A stretch of 64,000 nucleotides of DNA from Verrucomicrobiota bacterium (GCA_016713365.1 JADJPG010000043.1:10417-74416), one strand, 5' to 3'; positions 20,733 to 29,491 are shown, counted from the first letter of the stretch. Made by a program: numbers and translations. Notes: generated by a model from the sequence alone, not told the origin.

Positions 20733-20744
20733 CTGTGCCTTCGC

Positions 20745-21704
20745 TTACCTCGGCACTGCGACCTGCTGCAGAATCGTCTGGATCACTTCACCAATCGACA
20801 GTCCTTCAATCTCGAACTCCGGCCGGAGGATCAGTTGGTGTTCCAGCACGGGAACGGACATGGTCTTGATGTCGTCTGGTGTCACGAAGTCGCGCATGGC
20901 GAGCGCAGCGTAGGCGCGCGCGGCGAGAAGCAGGGATTGCGTGGCGCGCGGGCCGGCGCCAACGAGGACGCTCTCGTGCGTGCGGGTGGCGCGGATGAGA
21001 TCCACGGCGTAGCCAGTGAGTTCCTCGCGGACGATGATGTGGATGAGCTGATCGCGCAGCGTCTGGAGATCGTGCGCGTTCATGACGGCTTGGATGCTCC
21101 CGCTGGCGAGCGTGGCCTCGGGGGATTCCTTACCGAGCGTGCGCTGGGCGAGACTGTATTCCTCGTCGCGACCCGGAGCGCCCATGGTGATCTTGAGCAT
21201 GAAACGATCTTTCTGCGCCTCGGGCAGCGGATAGGTGCCTTCGTATTCGATCGGGTTTTGCGTGGCGAACACGGTGAAGTTCGGCGGGAGCGCGTGCGTT
21301 TCGCGATCGATGGTGACGACACGTTCCTGCATCGCCTGGAGCAGCGCGGATTGGGTCTTGGCCGGGGCGCGATTGATTTCGTCCGCAAGCAGGAACGAAC
21401 TGAAGATCGGGCCTTTGACGAGTGTGAATTCGTTCTTCTGGAGATTGAAGATGCTGGTGCCCGTGATGTCCGCCGGCATCAGGTCCGGCGTGAACTGGAT
21501 GCGCGCGAAGCTGCAGCCGAGCACGTGCGCCAGCGTGCGGACGAGCAAGGTCTTGGCGACGCCCGGCACGCCTTCGATCAGCGCGTGCTGGCCGGTGATG
21601 ATGGCGATGAGGCATTTGTCGACCACGTCGGTCTGGCCAATGATGACTTTGGCGACTTCCGCACGGGCGGCGGCGAGCGTGGATTTCAGATGGTCGGTGG
21701 TCAT
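20745..21704 (-). CDS. MoxR-family AAA+ ATPase
   Basis: A 319-residue AAA+ ATPase of the MoxR family. Walker A is GVPGVAKT (45-52) and Walker B is LLADEINRAP (from residue 105), followed by the family's KTQSALLQAMQE and sensor segment FATQNPIEYEGTYPLPEAQKDRF. A C-terminal helical lid ends with LSIGEVIQTILQQV. MoxR ATPases act as chaperones that insert cofactors into, or assemble, protein complexes, usually with a vWA-domain partner; here DUF58 is the likely one. ATG 21704 lies one base after the stop of the DUF4350 gene, so it belongs to the same transcript. No unusual residues are seen in the nucleotide-binding motifs. Confidence 0.96.
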   Translation of the reverse strand: MTTDHLKSTLAAARAEVAKVIIGQTDVVDKCLIAIITGQHALIEGVPGVAKTLLVRTLAHVLGCSFARIQFTPDLMPADITGTSIFNLQKNEFTLVKGPIFSSFLLADEINRAPAKTQSALLQAMQERVVTIDRETHALPPNFTVFATQNPIEYEGTYPLPEAQKDRFMLKITMGAPGRDEEYSLAQRTLGKESPEATLASGSIQAVMNAHDLQTLRDQLIHIIVREELTGYAVDLIRATRTHESVLVGAGPRATQSLLLAARAYAALAMRDFVTPDDIKTMSVPVLEHQLILRPEFEIEGLSIGEVIQTILQQVAVPR

Positions 21705-21705
21705 G

Positions 21706-22944
21706 TCAGTGTCGTCGTTTCAGTATTTCGCAAAACTCCCGGTACATCCGCACCGGATTGCGCGACCGGGGGTCGAGCTGGTTTTCGGCGTCAATCAATT
21801 GCTGCATCGCATCCAGCCTGGCGGTCGAGGGACGGCGCATCCGCGAGACGTGGGTGTTCCATTGTTCAATGCACACCTTCATCAGGTCAGCGGGCACGAT
21901 GTTGCGTTTGAGAAGATTGATGAAGCCCGTCGCGGAATCTTTCCCCTCGACGAGTTCGGCGCGCTCACGGGCGAGTTGCTCTTCATACGGCGGCATGAAG
22001 CTCACGGAGTTCTGCCAGACGAAAAGTCCGGCGAGAACCAGCAGCGCGATGAAGACTCCGCCGAGCCGATACTCGCGTAGCAACGCCGCCACCCCCGGCT
22101 CTTGAGTAACGCCCAGATGCGTCTCATCGAACCGAATCTTCTGCGCACCGCCCACCGACCAGGCGATGAACTGCGGCTCGCGATCGCGGCGCAGCGCTTC
22201 GTTGCTGAAGTGGTAGGAATCCGCGCAGAGCACGATGCTGCCGCGTCCGAAGCGTCGCTCGATGACTACCGGGTAGACATTGGTGCGAGCGACGCGCGCG
22301 TAGATGGTTTCCCAGCCGTTGGTGGCATCGCCGAAATGCGTTGCGGTGTGGATGGCGAGGCTGCGGGGCAGTTTCGTGGCGGCATTGGTCTGACGCAGAA
22401 CCGCCGGTTCAGGCACGACTTGATCCTCCACGGAGGAAAGCGGCGCGTAGTCGAACTCCATCTGCCAACGGTCGCGAATCGAGATGGCGTCTGGGTCCAG
22501 AAACTCCTCCCCAGGACGAATCGGCGGCGCATTGGTGGTGATGCGCGCGGGGCGTCCCGGAGTGCCTGTGGCGAAACGATTCATGCGCGGAGCGCGTTGC
22601 GTCGGCGTGAGACTGATGACGAGCCGGCCGCCGCTGCGGATGAAAGTCTCCAATCGTTCATAGTCGGCAGGGACGAATCTCAGGTCCATCGGTTCAGCAC
22701 CCAGCCAGAAGAGCGTCGTGTCCCGTCCGTCCGCCAGTTTCGCCAGCGTGTGAAGATTTCGCCGCGTTTCCACCAGCGTCTCGAGGCTCTCGAACAGCGC
22801 CTTGGTCCCGAGCGGGTCAGCACGCAACGACGAGTAGGGCGGATAGCTGTCGCCCGTCTCGAAACGCAGATGGAACAGATGAACCAGTCCGGCGATGAAG
22901 CCGATGAACGCGATGAGGAAGAGAATGACCGGGGCCTTCTTCAT
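21706..22944 (-). CDS. DUF4350-domain membrane protein
   Basis: A 412-residue protein with one N-terminal membrane helix (VILFLIAFIGFIAGLVHLF). It continues with the DUF4350 signature: SLRADPLGTKALFESLE (residues about 38-54), a strand-loop FWLGAEP, and FIRSGGRLVISLTP. A second hydrophobic helix (GGVFIALLVLAGLFVW) precedes a cytoplasmic C-terminal tail with helical RMRRPSTARLDAMQQLID. DUF4350 proteins are standard companions of MoxR/DUF58/DUF4129 loci and resemble a glutamine-amidotransferase-like fold lacking catalysis; their role is unknown. The gene overlaps the DUF4129 stop as ATGA (22941-22944). Confidence 0.85.
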   Translation of the reverse strand: MKKAPVILFLIAFIGFIAGLVHLFHLRFETGDSYPPYSSLRADPLGTKALFESLETLVETRRNLHTLAKLADGRDTTLFWLGAEPMDLRFVPADYERLETFIRSGGRLVISLTPTQRAPRMNRFATGTPGRPARITTNAPPIRPGEEFLDPDAISIRDRWQMEFDYAPLSSVEDQVVPEPAVLRQTNAATKLPRSLAIHTATHFGDATNGWETIYARVARTNVYPVVIERRFGRGSIVLCADSYHFSNEALRRDREPQFIAWSVGGAQKIRFDETHLGVTQEPGVAALLREYRLGGVFIALLVLAGLFVWQNSVSFMPPYEEQLARERAELVEGKDSATGFINLLKRNIVPADLMKVCIEQWNTHVSRMRRPSTARLDAMQQLIDAENQLDPRSRNPVRMYREFCEILKRRH

Positions 22945-24581
22945 GTCGCGGTCCTCAGTCGCTCCGTGTTGGCTGCGAAGTCCTGGAGCAGTTCCGGCGT
23001 GACTTCGTGCGGACCATACCAGCTGCGTTCGAATGCCGAGACATTGCGGGCGAAGAGTTCCGGAACGCTCGCGAGCGCGTGTCCGCGCCGCTGGACTTCG
23101 CGCTGGTAATCGAGGTTCGACTTGAACTTCGCCAGCGTGATGAGTTCGCGTTCGGCGAGATGCGCGAGCGAAGCGAGGTAGAAGGCGCGCAAGGCCAGAC
23201 GCAGTTCACCTCGCTGCAACAGGTCGCGACCAAGGCTCATCCAGCCGTCCTCCGGCAATTGCTCGGCCCCGACCGATTCATCCGTCAGATCCGGGACGGC
23301 GGCGGCCGGCACCGCATCGATGGGTTGGGAGAGCTCATGCCGTTTCCAGAGGCGATAGATGAACCAGATGATGAGTCCAACGAGTGCGATCAGCAGAAGA
23401 GTGACGATGCCTTGAATGGCGTTGGCGATGGAGAAGCCGCTGGAGGAGGGAAGACTGGGGCCTTTGCCGAGACTGCGCACCCAGTTGATCAAATCTTGGA
23501 TGAGCTCGCCGACAGCGCGCATCCCTTTTTCGATCTGCTCGAAGAACGCCTCGATGAATCCCTTCGTGTGATTATTCGAGTCGCGGAGTACCTCGCGAGG
23601 CAATCGCCAGCTGTATTCGCGCTGCTGAATGACATCGTCGATGGAACGATTCAGTTCACCGGCATCAATCGCCGTTGCCGGAGCAGTCGGACGCGAATCA
23701 GGAGCTTCGAGTTCCGCGGCTGATACGGAGCCAAACGCCATTGCGCCGACCAAGAGCGCGAGCACTACCGCATGGACGGGCTTGGCGAAGCTGCGGAGTT
23801 CGGCCTTCAAATCCTCTCCGGTCTGCAGTGATTCTCCGTAGAACGTGCGCAGGACGTAGGTCGCCTTCAGCAGCGGGTCGATGCACAGAAACGTGAGCGC
23901 CGCCGCACCAGCGAGCATGGTCGAGTTCATCGCCGCCCACGGGCTTTGAGTAAAAACGCTCTCGATGCCGAACAGCACTTTCAGGAGGAACGGTACGCCC
24001 AGCAGCGCGGTCATTACATTGAGAAAGACGAACATCGCGAAGAACTTCACCACGAACAAGACGCTGTGATTCTGGTGCGGCCAGAGCAGCGTCTGCTTCC
24101 ACGCCTTGCGACAAACCGCGCGCAGATCGTTGCCTGGATTTGCGGCGAAGATGGTGAGGTTCGCGAAGAACGCGTAGGTCCAACCGGCGGGAACAATCAG
24201 GACCAACGTGAGCGGCAGGAGAAAGAGGCCGATCGGTTGCAGGATGAACTGATGAGCAGCCACGCGGCAGAGATCCGAAAACTTCCAGCGCACGGACGAC
24301 TCACCGCAGAGCTGGTTGACCAACTGGCGCGCAAAGACGGCGTGGCAGAATTTCATCCACAGGAACAATCCCGAGAGCGCCAGCACACCGGTGGGGAGAC
24401 GCTCGTGCGCGAAGGCACTGCGGGCCATGTCCGACCAGAAGTAGAGGAAGAAAAGGACGAAGGGCAGGGTGCCGACCGCATACGCGCCCCAGGTCGCGAA
24501 GGACGAGTGTCGCAGAAGCTGGAATGCTTCCTCGATGAGTTCGATGGGCGACTTCTCTTCGTTGAGTCGTTTCGATTTCAT
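22941..24581 (-). CDS. Multi-pass membrane protein with C-terminal DUF4129 domain
   Basis: A 546-residue protein. The N-terminal half has about six membrane helices (for example LPFVLFFLYFW, IGLFLLPLTLVLIVPAGW, VVKFFAMFVFLNVMTALLGV). A hydrophobic segment (VVLALLVGAMAFGSVSAAE) leads into an extracytoplasmic region, then another helix (GIVTLLLIALVGLIIWFIY) and a cytoplasmic DUF4129 region with LLQRGELRLALRAFYLASLAHLAERELITLA split by me here as GELRLALRAFYLASL and ELITLAKFKSN. The DUF4129 element is typical of MoxR clusters and of transglutaminase-like proteins. The N-terminal portion resembles the glycerophosphoryl-diester-type membrane fold but I cannot name it. It starts 6 bases after the stop of the small B-box gene. 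Confidence 0.8.
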   Translation of the reverse strand: MKSKRLNEEKSPIELIEEAFQLLRHSSFATWGAYAVGTLPFVLFFLYFWSDMARSAFAHERLPTGVLALSGLFLWMKFCHAVFARQLVNQLCGESSVRWKFSDLCRVAAHQFILQPIGLFLLPLTLVLIVPAGWTYAFFANLTIFAANPGNDLRAVCRKAWKQTLLWPHQNHSVLFVVKFFAMFVFLNVMTALLGVPFLLKVLFGIESVFTQSPWAAMNSTMLAGAAALTFLCIDPLLKATYVLRTFYGESLQTGEDLKAELRSFAKPVHAVVLALLVGAMAFGSVSAAELEAPDSRPTAPATAIDAGELNRSIDDVIQQREYSWRLPREVLRDSNNHTKGFIEAFFEQIEKGMRAVGELIQDLINWVRSLGKGPSLPSSSGFSIANAIQGIVTLLLIALVGLIIWFIYRLWKRHELSQPIDAVPAAAVPDLTDESVGAEQLPEDGWMSLGRDLLQRGELRLALRAFYLASLAHLAERELITLAKFKSNLDYQREVQRRGHALASVPELFARNVSAFERSWYGPHEVTPELLQDFAANTERLRTAT

Positions 24582-24587
24582 CGCGGT

Positions 24588-24914
24588 TCAACGTTCCGTC
24601 GTTCCGCTCGTCCGCCACACGCTGCCATCGTGGAACGTGCTGGGAATTGCCAGCAGCTGGCGGCCGACTGTGTAGAAGAACGCGATGGTGACGACCAGTC
24701 CGAAGGCCACTTGCACCACGCGAAGGGCGTGGACGAACAGATTGCGCTGGGTCAGCGGGACCTTCGCCAGTTTCTTGATGCACGCGGCGCAGAGCAGCCG
24801 GTCGTCATGCTCCGTGACGCATTCGCGGCAGTAGAAGCGCCGGCATTCGGGACAACGCGCCACGGCTTCACGAAGCGAGTGTTGGAAGCAGCGTTGTTGG
24901 CTAAGTCCCGGCAT
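24588..24914 (-). CDS. Small B-box-type zinc-finger membrane protein
   Basis: A 108-residue protein. Residues about 9-45 have the zinc-ligand pattern C-x2-H, C-x2-C, C-x2-C-x4-H-x5-C-x2-C (CFQH, CPEC, YCRECVTEHD, CAAC), which matches the B-box-type zinc finger found in front of bacterial membrane domains. One membrane helix (VVQVAFGLVVTIAFFYTVG) follows. These domains probably mediate protein contacts. Its placement between two membrane-protein genes of the MoxR array suggests an accessory subunit. A related but longer B-box protein is encoded two genes upstream (25492-26070). Confidence 0.75.
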   Translation of the reverse strand: MPGLSQQRCFQHSLREAVARCPECRRFYCRECVTEHDDRLLCAACIKKLAKVPLTQRNLFVHALRVVQVAFGLVVTIAFFYTVGRQLLAIPSTFHDGSVWRTSGTTER

Positions 24915-24944
24915 GGGAAGAGAGTGCCCGTTCTCGCGCGCGAA

Positions 24945-25487
24945 TCAAGGTCCAGCCGTCGGGCCAGGGCTTTCCGGTGAGCCAGACTCGGATTCAACGA
25001 CGACCGGTGGAAGGTTTGCCTCGGCTTTCTTGAATTGCTCCTGCGCCTGGGCGAGGACCGGGCGGAGTTGTTCGAGGAAACTCCGTGCGCGGCGAAGGCG
25101 CCCCAATGGAGCGAGCCTGGTGGTCTGCACCGCGGTCTTGACGTAGCAACTGCAAGTCGGGCCACGCACGACGTTCACCGCCAATCCCACGATAAACACG
25201 CTGGCGATGCCCCAGAACACGATCGAAGCGACGTCATCGACCGCGAGGGCGATGGCGGCAAAGAGAAAGAATGCCAGCAGCCATAACGCCCCGTAAAGAA
25301 TCCACCACTGGGTTTTGCGGATGACAATCGCCTGAATGTCGCGAAAGAAAAAGCGGCGATACGATTCGTTCCAGGCCGACAAGCCCACGAGCATCAAATG
25401 ATCGTCCGCCATGTAGAGCCGCGCGTATTCGTAGACGTCCATGCCGATGCCGGGCACGCGCTTGTAGGGATTGGGCTTGGCGCTCAT
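24945..25487 (-). CDS. Small membrane protein of the MoxR array (PH-like N-terminus)
   Basis: A 180-residue protein whose first 60 residues include YARLYMADDHLMLVG and RRFFFRDIQAIVIRKT, which resemble the strands and RF.y.DI pattern of bacterial PH-like domains. Two membrane helices (WWILYGALWLLAFFLFAAIALAV and SIVFWGIASVFIVGLAVNVV) follow. A further strand pair contains TCSCYVKTAVQT, and a helical, charged tail (FLEQLRPVLAQAQEQFKKAEA) ends with a Pro/Ser-rich stretch. I cannot name the family with certainty. It begins 4 bases after the B-box gene stop, so it is surely co-transcribed. Confidence 0.7.
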   Translation of the reverse strand: MSAKPNPYKRVPGIGMDVYEYARLYMADDHLMLVGLSAWNESYRRFFFRDIQAIVIRKTQWWILYGALWLLAFFLFAAIALAVDDVASIVFWGIASVFIVGLAVNVVRGPTCSCYVKTAVQTTRLAPLGRLRRARSFLEQLRPVLAQAQEQFKKAEANLPPVVVESESGSPESPGPTAGP

Positions 25488-25491
25488 CGGG

Positions 25492-26070
25492 TCATCCTTC
25501 GTTGCTCAGAATTATGAAGAAGCCGGCGAGGCCGATCAGTTGGAGGATGGCTACCAGGATGGCAATGTAGGAGCGAAGTCTCGTCCGGGGAACGAGGCTT
25601 CCTGGACGCCGCCAAGACAGCACCGCCAGGACGATGGCAGTCGGCGCGGTGATTACCGCGATGGGCCAGATGAGGAAAGCGCCAAACGCGAGAACCAATG
25701 CTGCCGAGTCGTACATCACGCGGTTCGTTTCCAACTCAGCGACGTTGCCTTTCTTCCGACCCGCCTCTGCACAGGCCGGGCAAATATGGACGCCGCCAAT
25801 ATCCAAATCACACAGCGCACAAAGGAAGCGCCCGCAGGTATCGCAGTGAATCACCGCCTTCTTGTTCTCGTGATAGAAGCAACTGGAAGTGCCGCTCTCG
25901 ACAATCGTCTCCGCCTTCGCGGCCGTCAGGGTGGACTGGAAGAATGCCGGGAAAACTTCGACTTGCACGGAAGTTTCACACGAAGGGCAGAAAGCCAATT
26001 CGCCGGTATTGCAAATCGCCTGCGGCAGCGCATTCCGGCAGCTCGGGCAGGTAACCACATTGACGTTCAT
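25492..26070 (-). CDS. Zinc-ribbon plus B-box membrane protein
   Basis: A 192-residue protein with two cysteine-rich modules. The first is a zinc ribbon (CPSC...C...FCPSC, residues about 8-32). The second is a B-box-like finger with CFYH, HCDTC, LCALCDLDIGGVHICPAC (about 64-100). Two membrane helices follow (SAALVLAFGAFLIWPIAVITAPTAIVLAVL and IAILVAILQLIGLAGFFIIL, both quoted in part). It resembles the smaller B-box protein at 24588-24914, and both probably present a metal-stabilised cytoplasmic domain at the membrane. It lies 19 bases downstream of the DUF2752 gene. Confidence 0.75.
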   Translation of the reverse strand: MNVNVVTCPSCRNALPQAICNTGELAFCPSCETSVQVEVFPAFFQSTLTAAKAETIVESGTSSCFYHENKKAVIHCDTCGRFLCALCDLDIGGVHICPACAEAGRKKGNVAELETNRVMYDSAALVLAFGAFLIWPIAVITAPTAIVLAVLSWRRPGSLVPRTRLRSYIAILVAILQLIGLAGFFIILSNEG

Positions 26071-26089
26071 CAGTGAAACCCTTCGGCAA

Positions 26090-26566
26090 CTATCGCGGAA
26101 GCGTTAGGTACAGATAAAGCCAGTCCACGAACAACGCTCCCAGAAAGATTCGCAGTCGCGGAAGTCGTTGGCAAAGCCGGTGAGCGCGGGAGAGCAAATT
26201 ACCTCCGGCGACGCGGTCCCAAGCGGCCAGCCCAGCCCACAATCCCACACCACTACACGCGAGGAAGAAGAGTGGATTGAAGCGAAAGGCCGCGATCGGA
26301 TCCAGATGCGTCCAGGCGAGCAAGCTTCGGGTGGAACCACACGCCGGGCAGGGGATGCCGGTGAGCTCCCGCAATCCGCAGAACGGCAACGGGAGCTGCC
26401 AGCGCATCGCGAGGTTCACTGCGAGACCTGCCACCGAAAGGAAAAGCAGGACAGAGATCGGATGAGTTGTGATATCAGACCACGAACTGCGGGCAGGTCC
26501 ATGGTCAGCGACGGAGAGTGATGCTTCGGATGCTCGGTTCACTTGTAGACCACGCGTGTCTGGCAA
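26090..26566 (-). CDS. DUF2752 membrane protein
   Basis: The product is 158 residues with the DUF2752 signature CGLRELTGIPCPACGSTRS (residues about 63-81) between membrane helices (ISVLLFLSVAGLAVNLAM and NPLFFLACSGVGLWAGL). DUF2752 proteins are small integral membrane proteins of unknown function that are frequently found next to RDD or GYF_2 membrane proteins, as here. The first 30 residues are poorly conserved in appearance and overlap the end of the upstream RDD gene by 28 bases, so the true start could be further downstream. Confidence 0.85.
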   Translation of the reverse strand: MPDTRGLQVNRASEASLSVADHGPARSSWSDITTHPISVLLFLSVAGLAVNLAMRWQLPLPFCGLRELTGIPCPACGSTRSLLAWTHLDPIAAFRFNPLFFLACSGVGLWAGLAAWDRVAGGNLLSRAHRLCQRLPRLRIFLGALFVDWLYLYLTLPR

Positions 26567-27351
26567 ATGTGATCGTGCAGCGAGCGTTTCTCAGCGTCGA
26601 AGGCGGCGATGATGTAGCCGATGTAACAGACCATGCCGCTTAGGATATCCGCCCACGCGCGACCGAACGCCCGCATGAAGCTGACTTTTGAACCGTCCGC
26701 CATTACCACCCGGACGCCGACCGCCATTTTGCCAACCGTCGCTCCATACTTGCCGTGCATGAAGGTGTTGTAGGCCACGGCGAACCCGGTGCCGACGATC
26801 TGCATCAGAATCTGCAATCCCATGAAGGCCGCGCCCGGCTGCTGTCCGCCTTGCATCGACATGCCGGCGCCAAACATCAGAACGATCATTGGAATGCCAA
26901 TGACCACGCCCATGATCAGGCCATCGATGAACTTCGCCGCGAAACGGATCCAGAAACCGGCGTAACGCACATTGCCCATGCCGAAGGCGCCGCCGCCCGC
27001 CGGAGCCGCACCTTCACGCAGCTTTTGGAGGAAGATCGGTTTGCACGCCGCGCAGACCCACGCGGTGCCGTATTGAATCGCGTTGTCCTTGGTGAACAGC
27101 TTCCCGCACTCCGCGCACACCACATCGCCAATCGGCTCGCCTCCCGCAGTTGCGGAAGCGGCGGCAGCACCCGCCGCGATCGGCGGTGCACCGGCGGAAG
27201 GACGCGCCTGCCGCAACGGCTGCCAGTTCGCCAGGCCATCGCGCCAGACGAGAGTTTCCTGGTTGATTTGACCGGATTGAAGCAGCGCATCGAGTTGCGC
27301 ATCATCCACGGGCCCCTGTTGCTGTCCTCCGACGGCGTAATACCAATTCAT
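26539..27351 (-). CDS. GYF_2 plus zinc-finger plus RDD membrane protein (first gene of the array)
   Basis: A 270-residue multidomain protein. Residues 1-50 form a GYF_2 domain (WYYAVGGQQQGPV, LDALLQSGQI, TLVWRDGLANWQPL). A low-complexity Ala/Pro linker leads to a two-CxxC zinc module (CAECGKLF, WVCAACKPIF; about 80-105). The RDD domain starts at YAGFWIRFAAKFIDGL and includes the hydrophobic helix MGVVIGIPMIVLMFGAG, then GATVGKMAVGVRVV and FGRAWADILSGM. It is a larger cousin of the RDD protein that ends the array at 14578. As the first gene, with a gap of several hundred bases upstream, it probably follows the array's promoter, although I cannot point to one. Confidence 0.88.
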   Translation of the reverse strand: MNWYYAVGGQQQGPVDDAQLDALLQSGQINQETLVWRDGLANWQPLRQARPSAGAPPIAAGAAAASATAGGEPIGDVVCAECGKLFTKDNAIQYGTAWVCAACKPIFLQKLREGAAPAGGGAFGMGNVRYAGFWIRFAAKFIDGLIMGVVIGIPMIVLMFGAGMSMQGGQQPGAAFMGLQILMQIVGTGFAVAYNTFMHGKYGATVGKMAVGVRVVMADGSKVSFMRAFGRAWADILSGMVCYIGYIIAAFDAEKRSLHDHICQTRVVYK

Positions 27352-28314
27352 GTGAGTGCTATTCCTTGTTGCGGCAGTGAGTTTTCGTTTTCTGGTTTAA
27401 TCGGCAACTGCACTAGACGCGAGAGACACTGCGAAGGCGCCCGGAAAAACGCAAAATCAAAATGATCCTTCTGCGCCAAGCGGTTTGCCGTGGTGGGAGA
27501 GGCCCTAAGGGCCTCCGGAATAGGCGGTCCCAAGGTCGACGGCTCAGGTCTGGTCGATGCCTTTGGTCACGAGCCCAGTAATCGCCGAAGTGTCGCGTTT
27601 TTGTCCGGCCCAAAGGGCTCGAAGAATGGTGTGTCCCACACATAACGAGGGGGGCTGGTCGTAATCCACCTGGTAGTCGACGCCGGAGAGTTAAAGCACG
27701 GAACTCCTCTTGAAACGGCACCTTGCGATGGTGTTCCCGCTGGCCGCGAATGTAATCGCCGGACATCTGTCGACTTATGCAGACTAGCTGACGGAGAAGA
27801 TTCCAGTAGCCACCTTGCCAGTAGAATCAGGCGTAATCCTCGAGCCTTCGCGGTCGCAATACCACGGTCGTCCGAGCCACTTCACCTGCCCCACGACGTT
27901 GCTGATCGTCTCCGTGCCGGGATTGAAGGAAAAGGCAGATGAACATGATCAGGCTCGGAATTGATCTCGATCTAGGCGCGCAGCCGGATCTGGACTTTCA
28001 GGATAAATTCGCCACCGATGGGAATAGATGAAAGGTCAGGAACGAACCTTGGACGTCGGTTCAAAACGCGAGACGCGGTTCTTCGTTGGAAAGATTGAGG
28101 TGAGGTCCGAAACTTTACGGTAAACTTTTCGGAACCTTTCTCGAAATAGACCGGCCGTTCTTGCGCCTCCCGCTTAAACAGCGCGGGATGAACCTCTTTC
28201 TCGCAAAGCACACGCGTTTCCCATTAGTGCCAGATCGCTGCGCCCACCATTGGGGCTGCTTTTGAACAAGATCCAGCCCGATCCAGTGGCCGCGAACCAG
28301 TGGCCATTTGGTTC
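27352..28314. other. Intergenic gap with transposase remnant
   Basis: About 960 bases separate the MoxR array from the oxidoreductase gene. The middle holds the decayed Y1 transposase described separately. The remainder (27852-28314) contains only short frames with no recognisable family. The region is less GC-rich than its surroundings in places, for example near 28090-28140. Confidence 0.5.
27630..27850 (-). pseudogene. Remnant of REP-associated tyrosine transposase (Y1_Tnp/RAYT), C-terminal part
   Basis: Read on the minus strand, fragments in neighbouring frames reconstruct the C-terminal half of a RAYT/IS200-like Y1 transposase: FYWQGGY (about 27820), GIFSVS (in the adjacent frame), then DYIRGQREHHRKVPFQEEFRAL (about 27695-27760, given here as the overlapping pieces DYIRGQREHHRK and KVPFQEEFRAL). 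The pattern DFxWQxGYGxFSVS...YI..Q..HH....FQ.EF is diagnostic for this family. The catalytic HUH part is absent or unrecognisable, so this is a relic. RAYTs are linked to dispersal of palindromic REP sequences, of which this window has several. Confidence 0.7.
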
Positions 28315-29487
28315 TTAGACCTTCACCCAACTTTTCGCCCGGCTGCTCTTGAGCACCGCTTCGCAGAGTTTCACTTCGTGATGACCGTCCTCGGCGGTGG
28401 CGAAGAGCACGGGGGTCTTGCGGCCGCTGGCGATGTGTTCGTAGACGGCGCGGTAGTGCATCTTGTGGCTGTCGGGGAAGCCTTCCGGGTGGCCGCCAGG
28501 ATAATCGGTATAGCCTGCGACGTCTTCGCTGAAGCCGGCGGTGCCGCGTTGGAGAATCTGGTTCGGCTCGTCTCGTCGACCCACAAGGATTTCGTTCGGC
28601 TGCTGGAGATCCCAGCGCAGACTGCCCTTGGTGCCGTAGATGCCGAGGGCGAGGCTGCATTTCCAACCGGCAGCAACTTGCGAGATGCTGGCGTTGGCGT
28701 GCGCGCCGTTGACGTATCCGTGCTTCGCCTTGCCGAACTTGAGGAGGAGGCTGCCGAAGTCTTCGGTGTCCACCTTGTAGGGAACCATCGTCGCCGGATC
28801 GATCTTTGCGAAGGTCTGCACTTCGCCCTTGGGCCGGTAGCGCGTCTTGTGAAAGGTCTCGATGTGCGCGAAGGCGGCTTCGGCCTTAGCGCCGAGGATG
28901 AAGGACACGGCGTCGATCCAGTGCGTGCCGATGTCGCCGACGGCGCGGAGCTTGCCGCCTTCGCTGGCGAGCAGACGCCAGTTGTAGTCGGTGGCCTGCA
29001 GGAGCCAGTCCTGAAAGAAATGTCCCTGCACATGCATGATCTGGCCGAGGTCGCCGCGCTGCACCATCGCGCGCATCTGGAGCACGGCGGGGAAGAAGCG
29101 GCACATGTAGTTCACCGCGAAGACGGGCGAACCTTTCTTCTTCACGGCGGCGACAACCTTCGCGGTCTCGGCGGTGGTCATGCCGAGCGGCTTTTCGCAA
29201 ACGACGTGTTTGCCGGCGGCGAGAGCGGCGAGGGACTGGTCGACGTGAACCTTGTTCGGCGAGGTGATGTGGACGACGTCGATATTCGGCGAACGATACA
29301 TCGCGCGGTAATCGTAATCGCCATAGACCTCGGGGATGCCCCACTTCTCGGCGGTAGCTTTCGCGTTCTTCGTGGAACCGCAGATCGCGGTGACCTGGAC
29401 GCCGAGGCGTTTGAGCGCTTCGATGTGGACCGGGCCGATGAAGCCGGTGCCGATGATGCCGGCGCGGAGTGTGTGGAGAGGAGGCAT
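28315..29487 (-). CDS. Gfo/Idh/MocA-family NAD(P)-dependent oxidoreductase
   Basis: A 390-residue oxidoreductase. The Rossmann N-terminus has AGIIGTGFIGPVH (residues about 8-20) with the Gly-rich dinucleotide loop, VVHITSPNKVHVD, and the family's CEKPLGMTTAET (about 96-107, Lys of the catalytic EKP). The C-terminal beta-sheet domain contains DIGTHWIDAVSFILG with the conserved catalytic-region His. Members oxidise or epimerise sugars and inositols, and large sets of them are typical of Verrucomicrobiota and Planctomycetota. No signal peptide is seen, so it is cytoplasmic. The substrate is unknown. It lies 181 bases beyond the PQQ-propeller gene stop on the same strand. Confidence 0.93.
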   Translation of the reverse strand: MPPLHTLRAGIIGTGFIGPVHIEALKRLGVQVTAICGSTKNAKATAEKWGIPEVYGDYDYRAMYRSPNIDVVHITSPNKVHVDQSLAALAAGKHVVCEKPLGMTTAETAKVVAAVKKKGSPVFAVNYMCRFFPAVLQMRAMVQRGDLGQIMHVQGHFFQDWLLQATDYNWRLLASEGGKLRAVGDIGTHWIDAVSFILGAKAEAAFAHIETFHKTRYRPKGEVQTFAKIDPATMVPYKVDTEDFGSLLLKFGKAKHGYVNGAHANASISQVAAGWKCSLALGIYGTKGSLRWDLQQPNEILVGRRDEPNQILQRGTAGFSEDVAGYTDYPGGHPEGFPDSHKMHYRAVYEHIASGRKTPVLFATAEDGHHEVKLCEAVLKSSRAKSWVKV

Positions 29488-29491
29488 GGGA

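Noticed and set aside
20715..21911. Plus-strand open frame of 398 codons opposite moxR
   Set aside because: Antisense shadow; the minus strand encodes an unmistakable MoxR ATPase.
27972..28211. Minus-strand 79-codon frame in the gap after the transposase relic
   Set aside because: Short, no conserved features, no ribosome-binding context or neighbour link; cannot be separated from noise.
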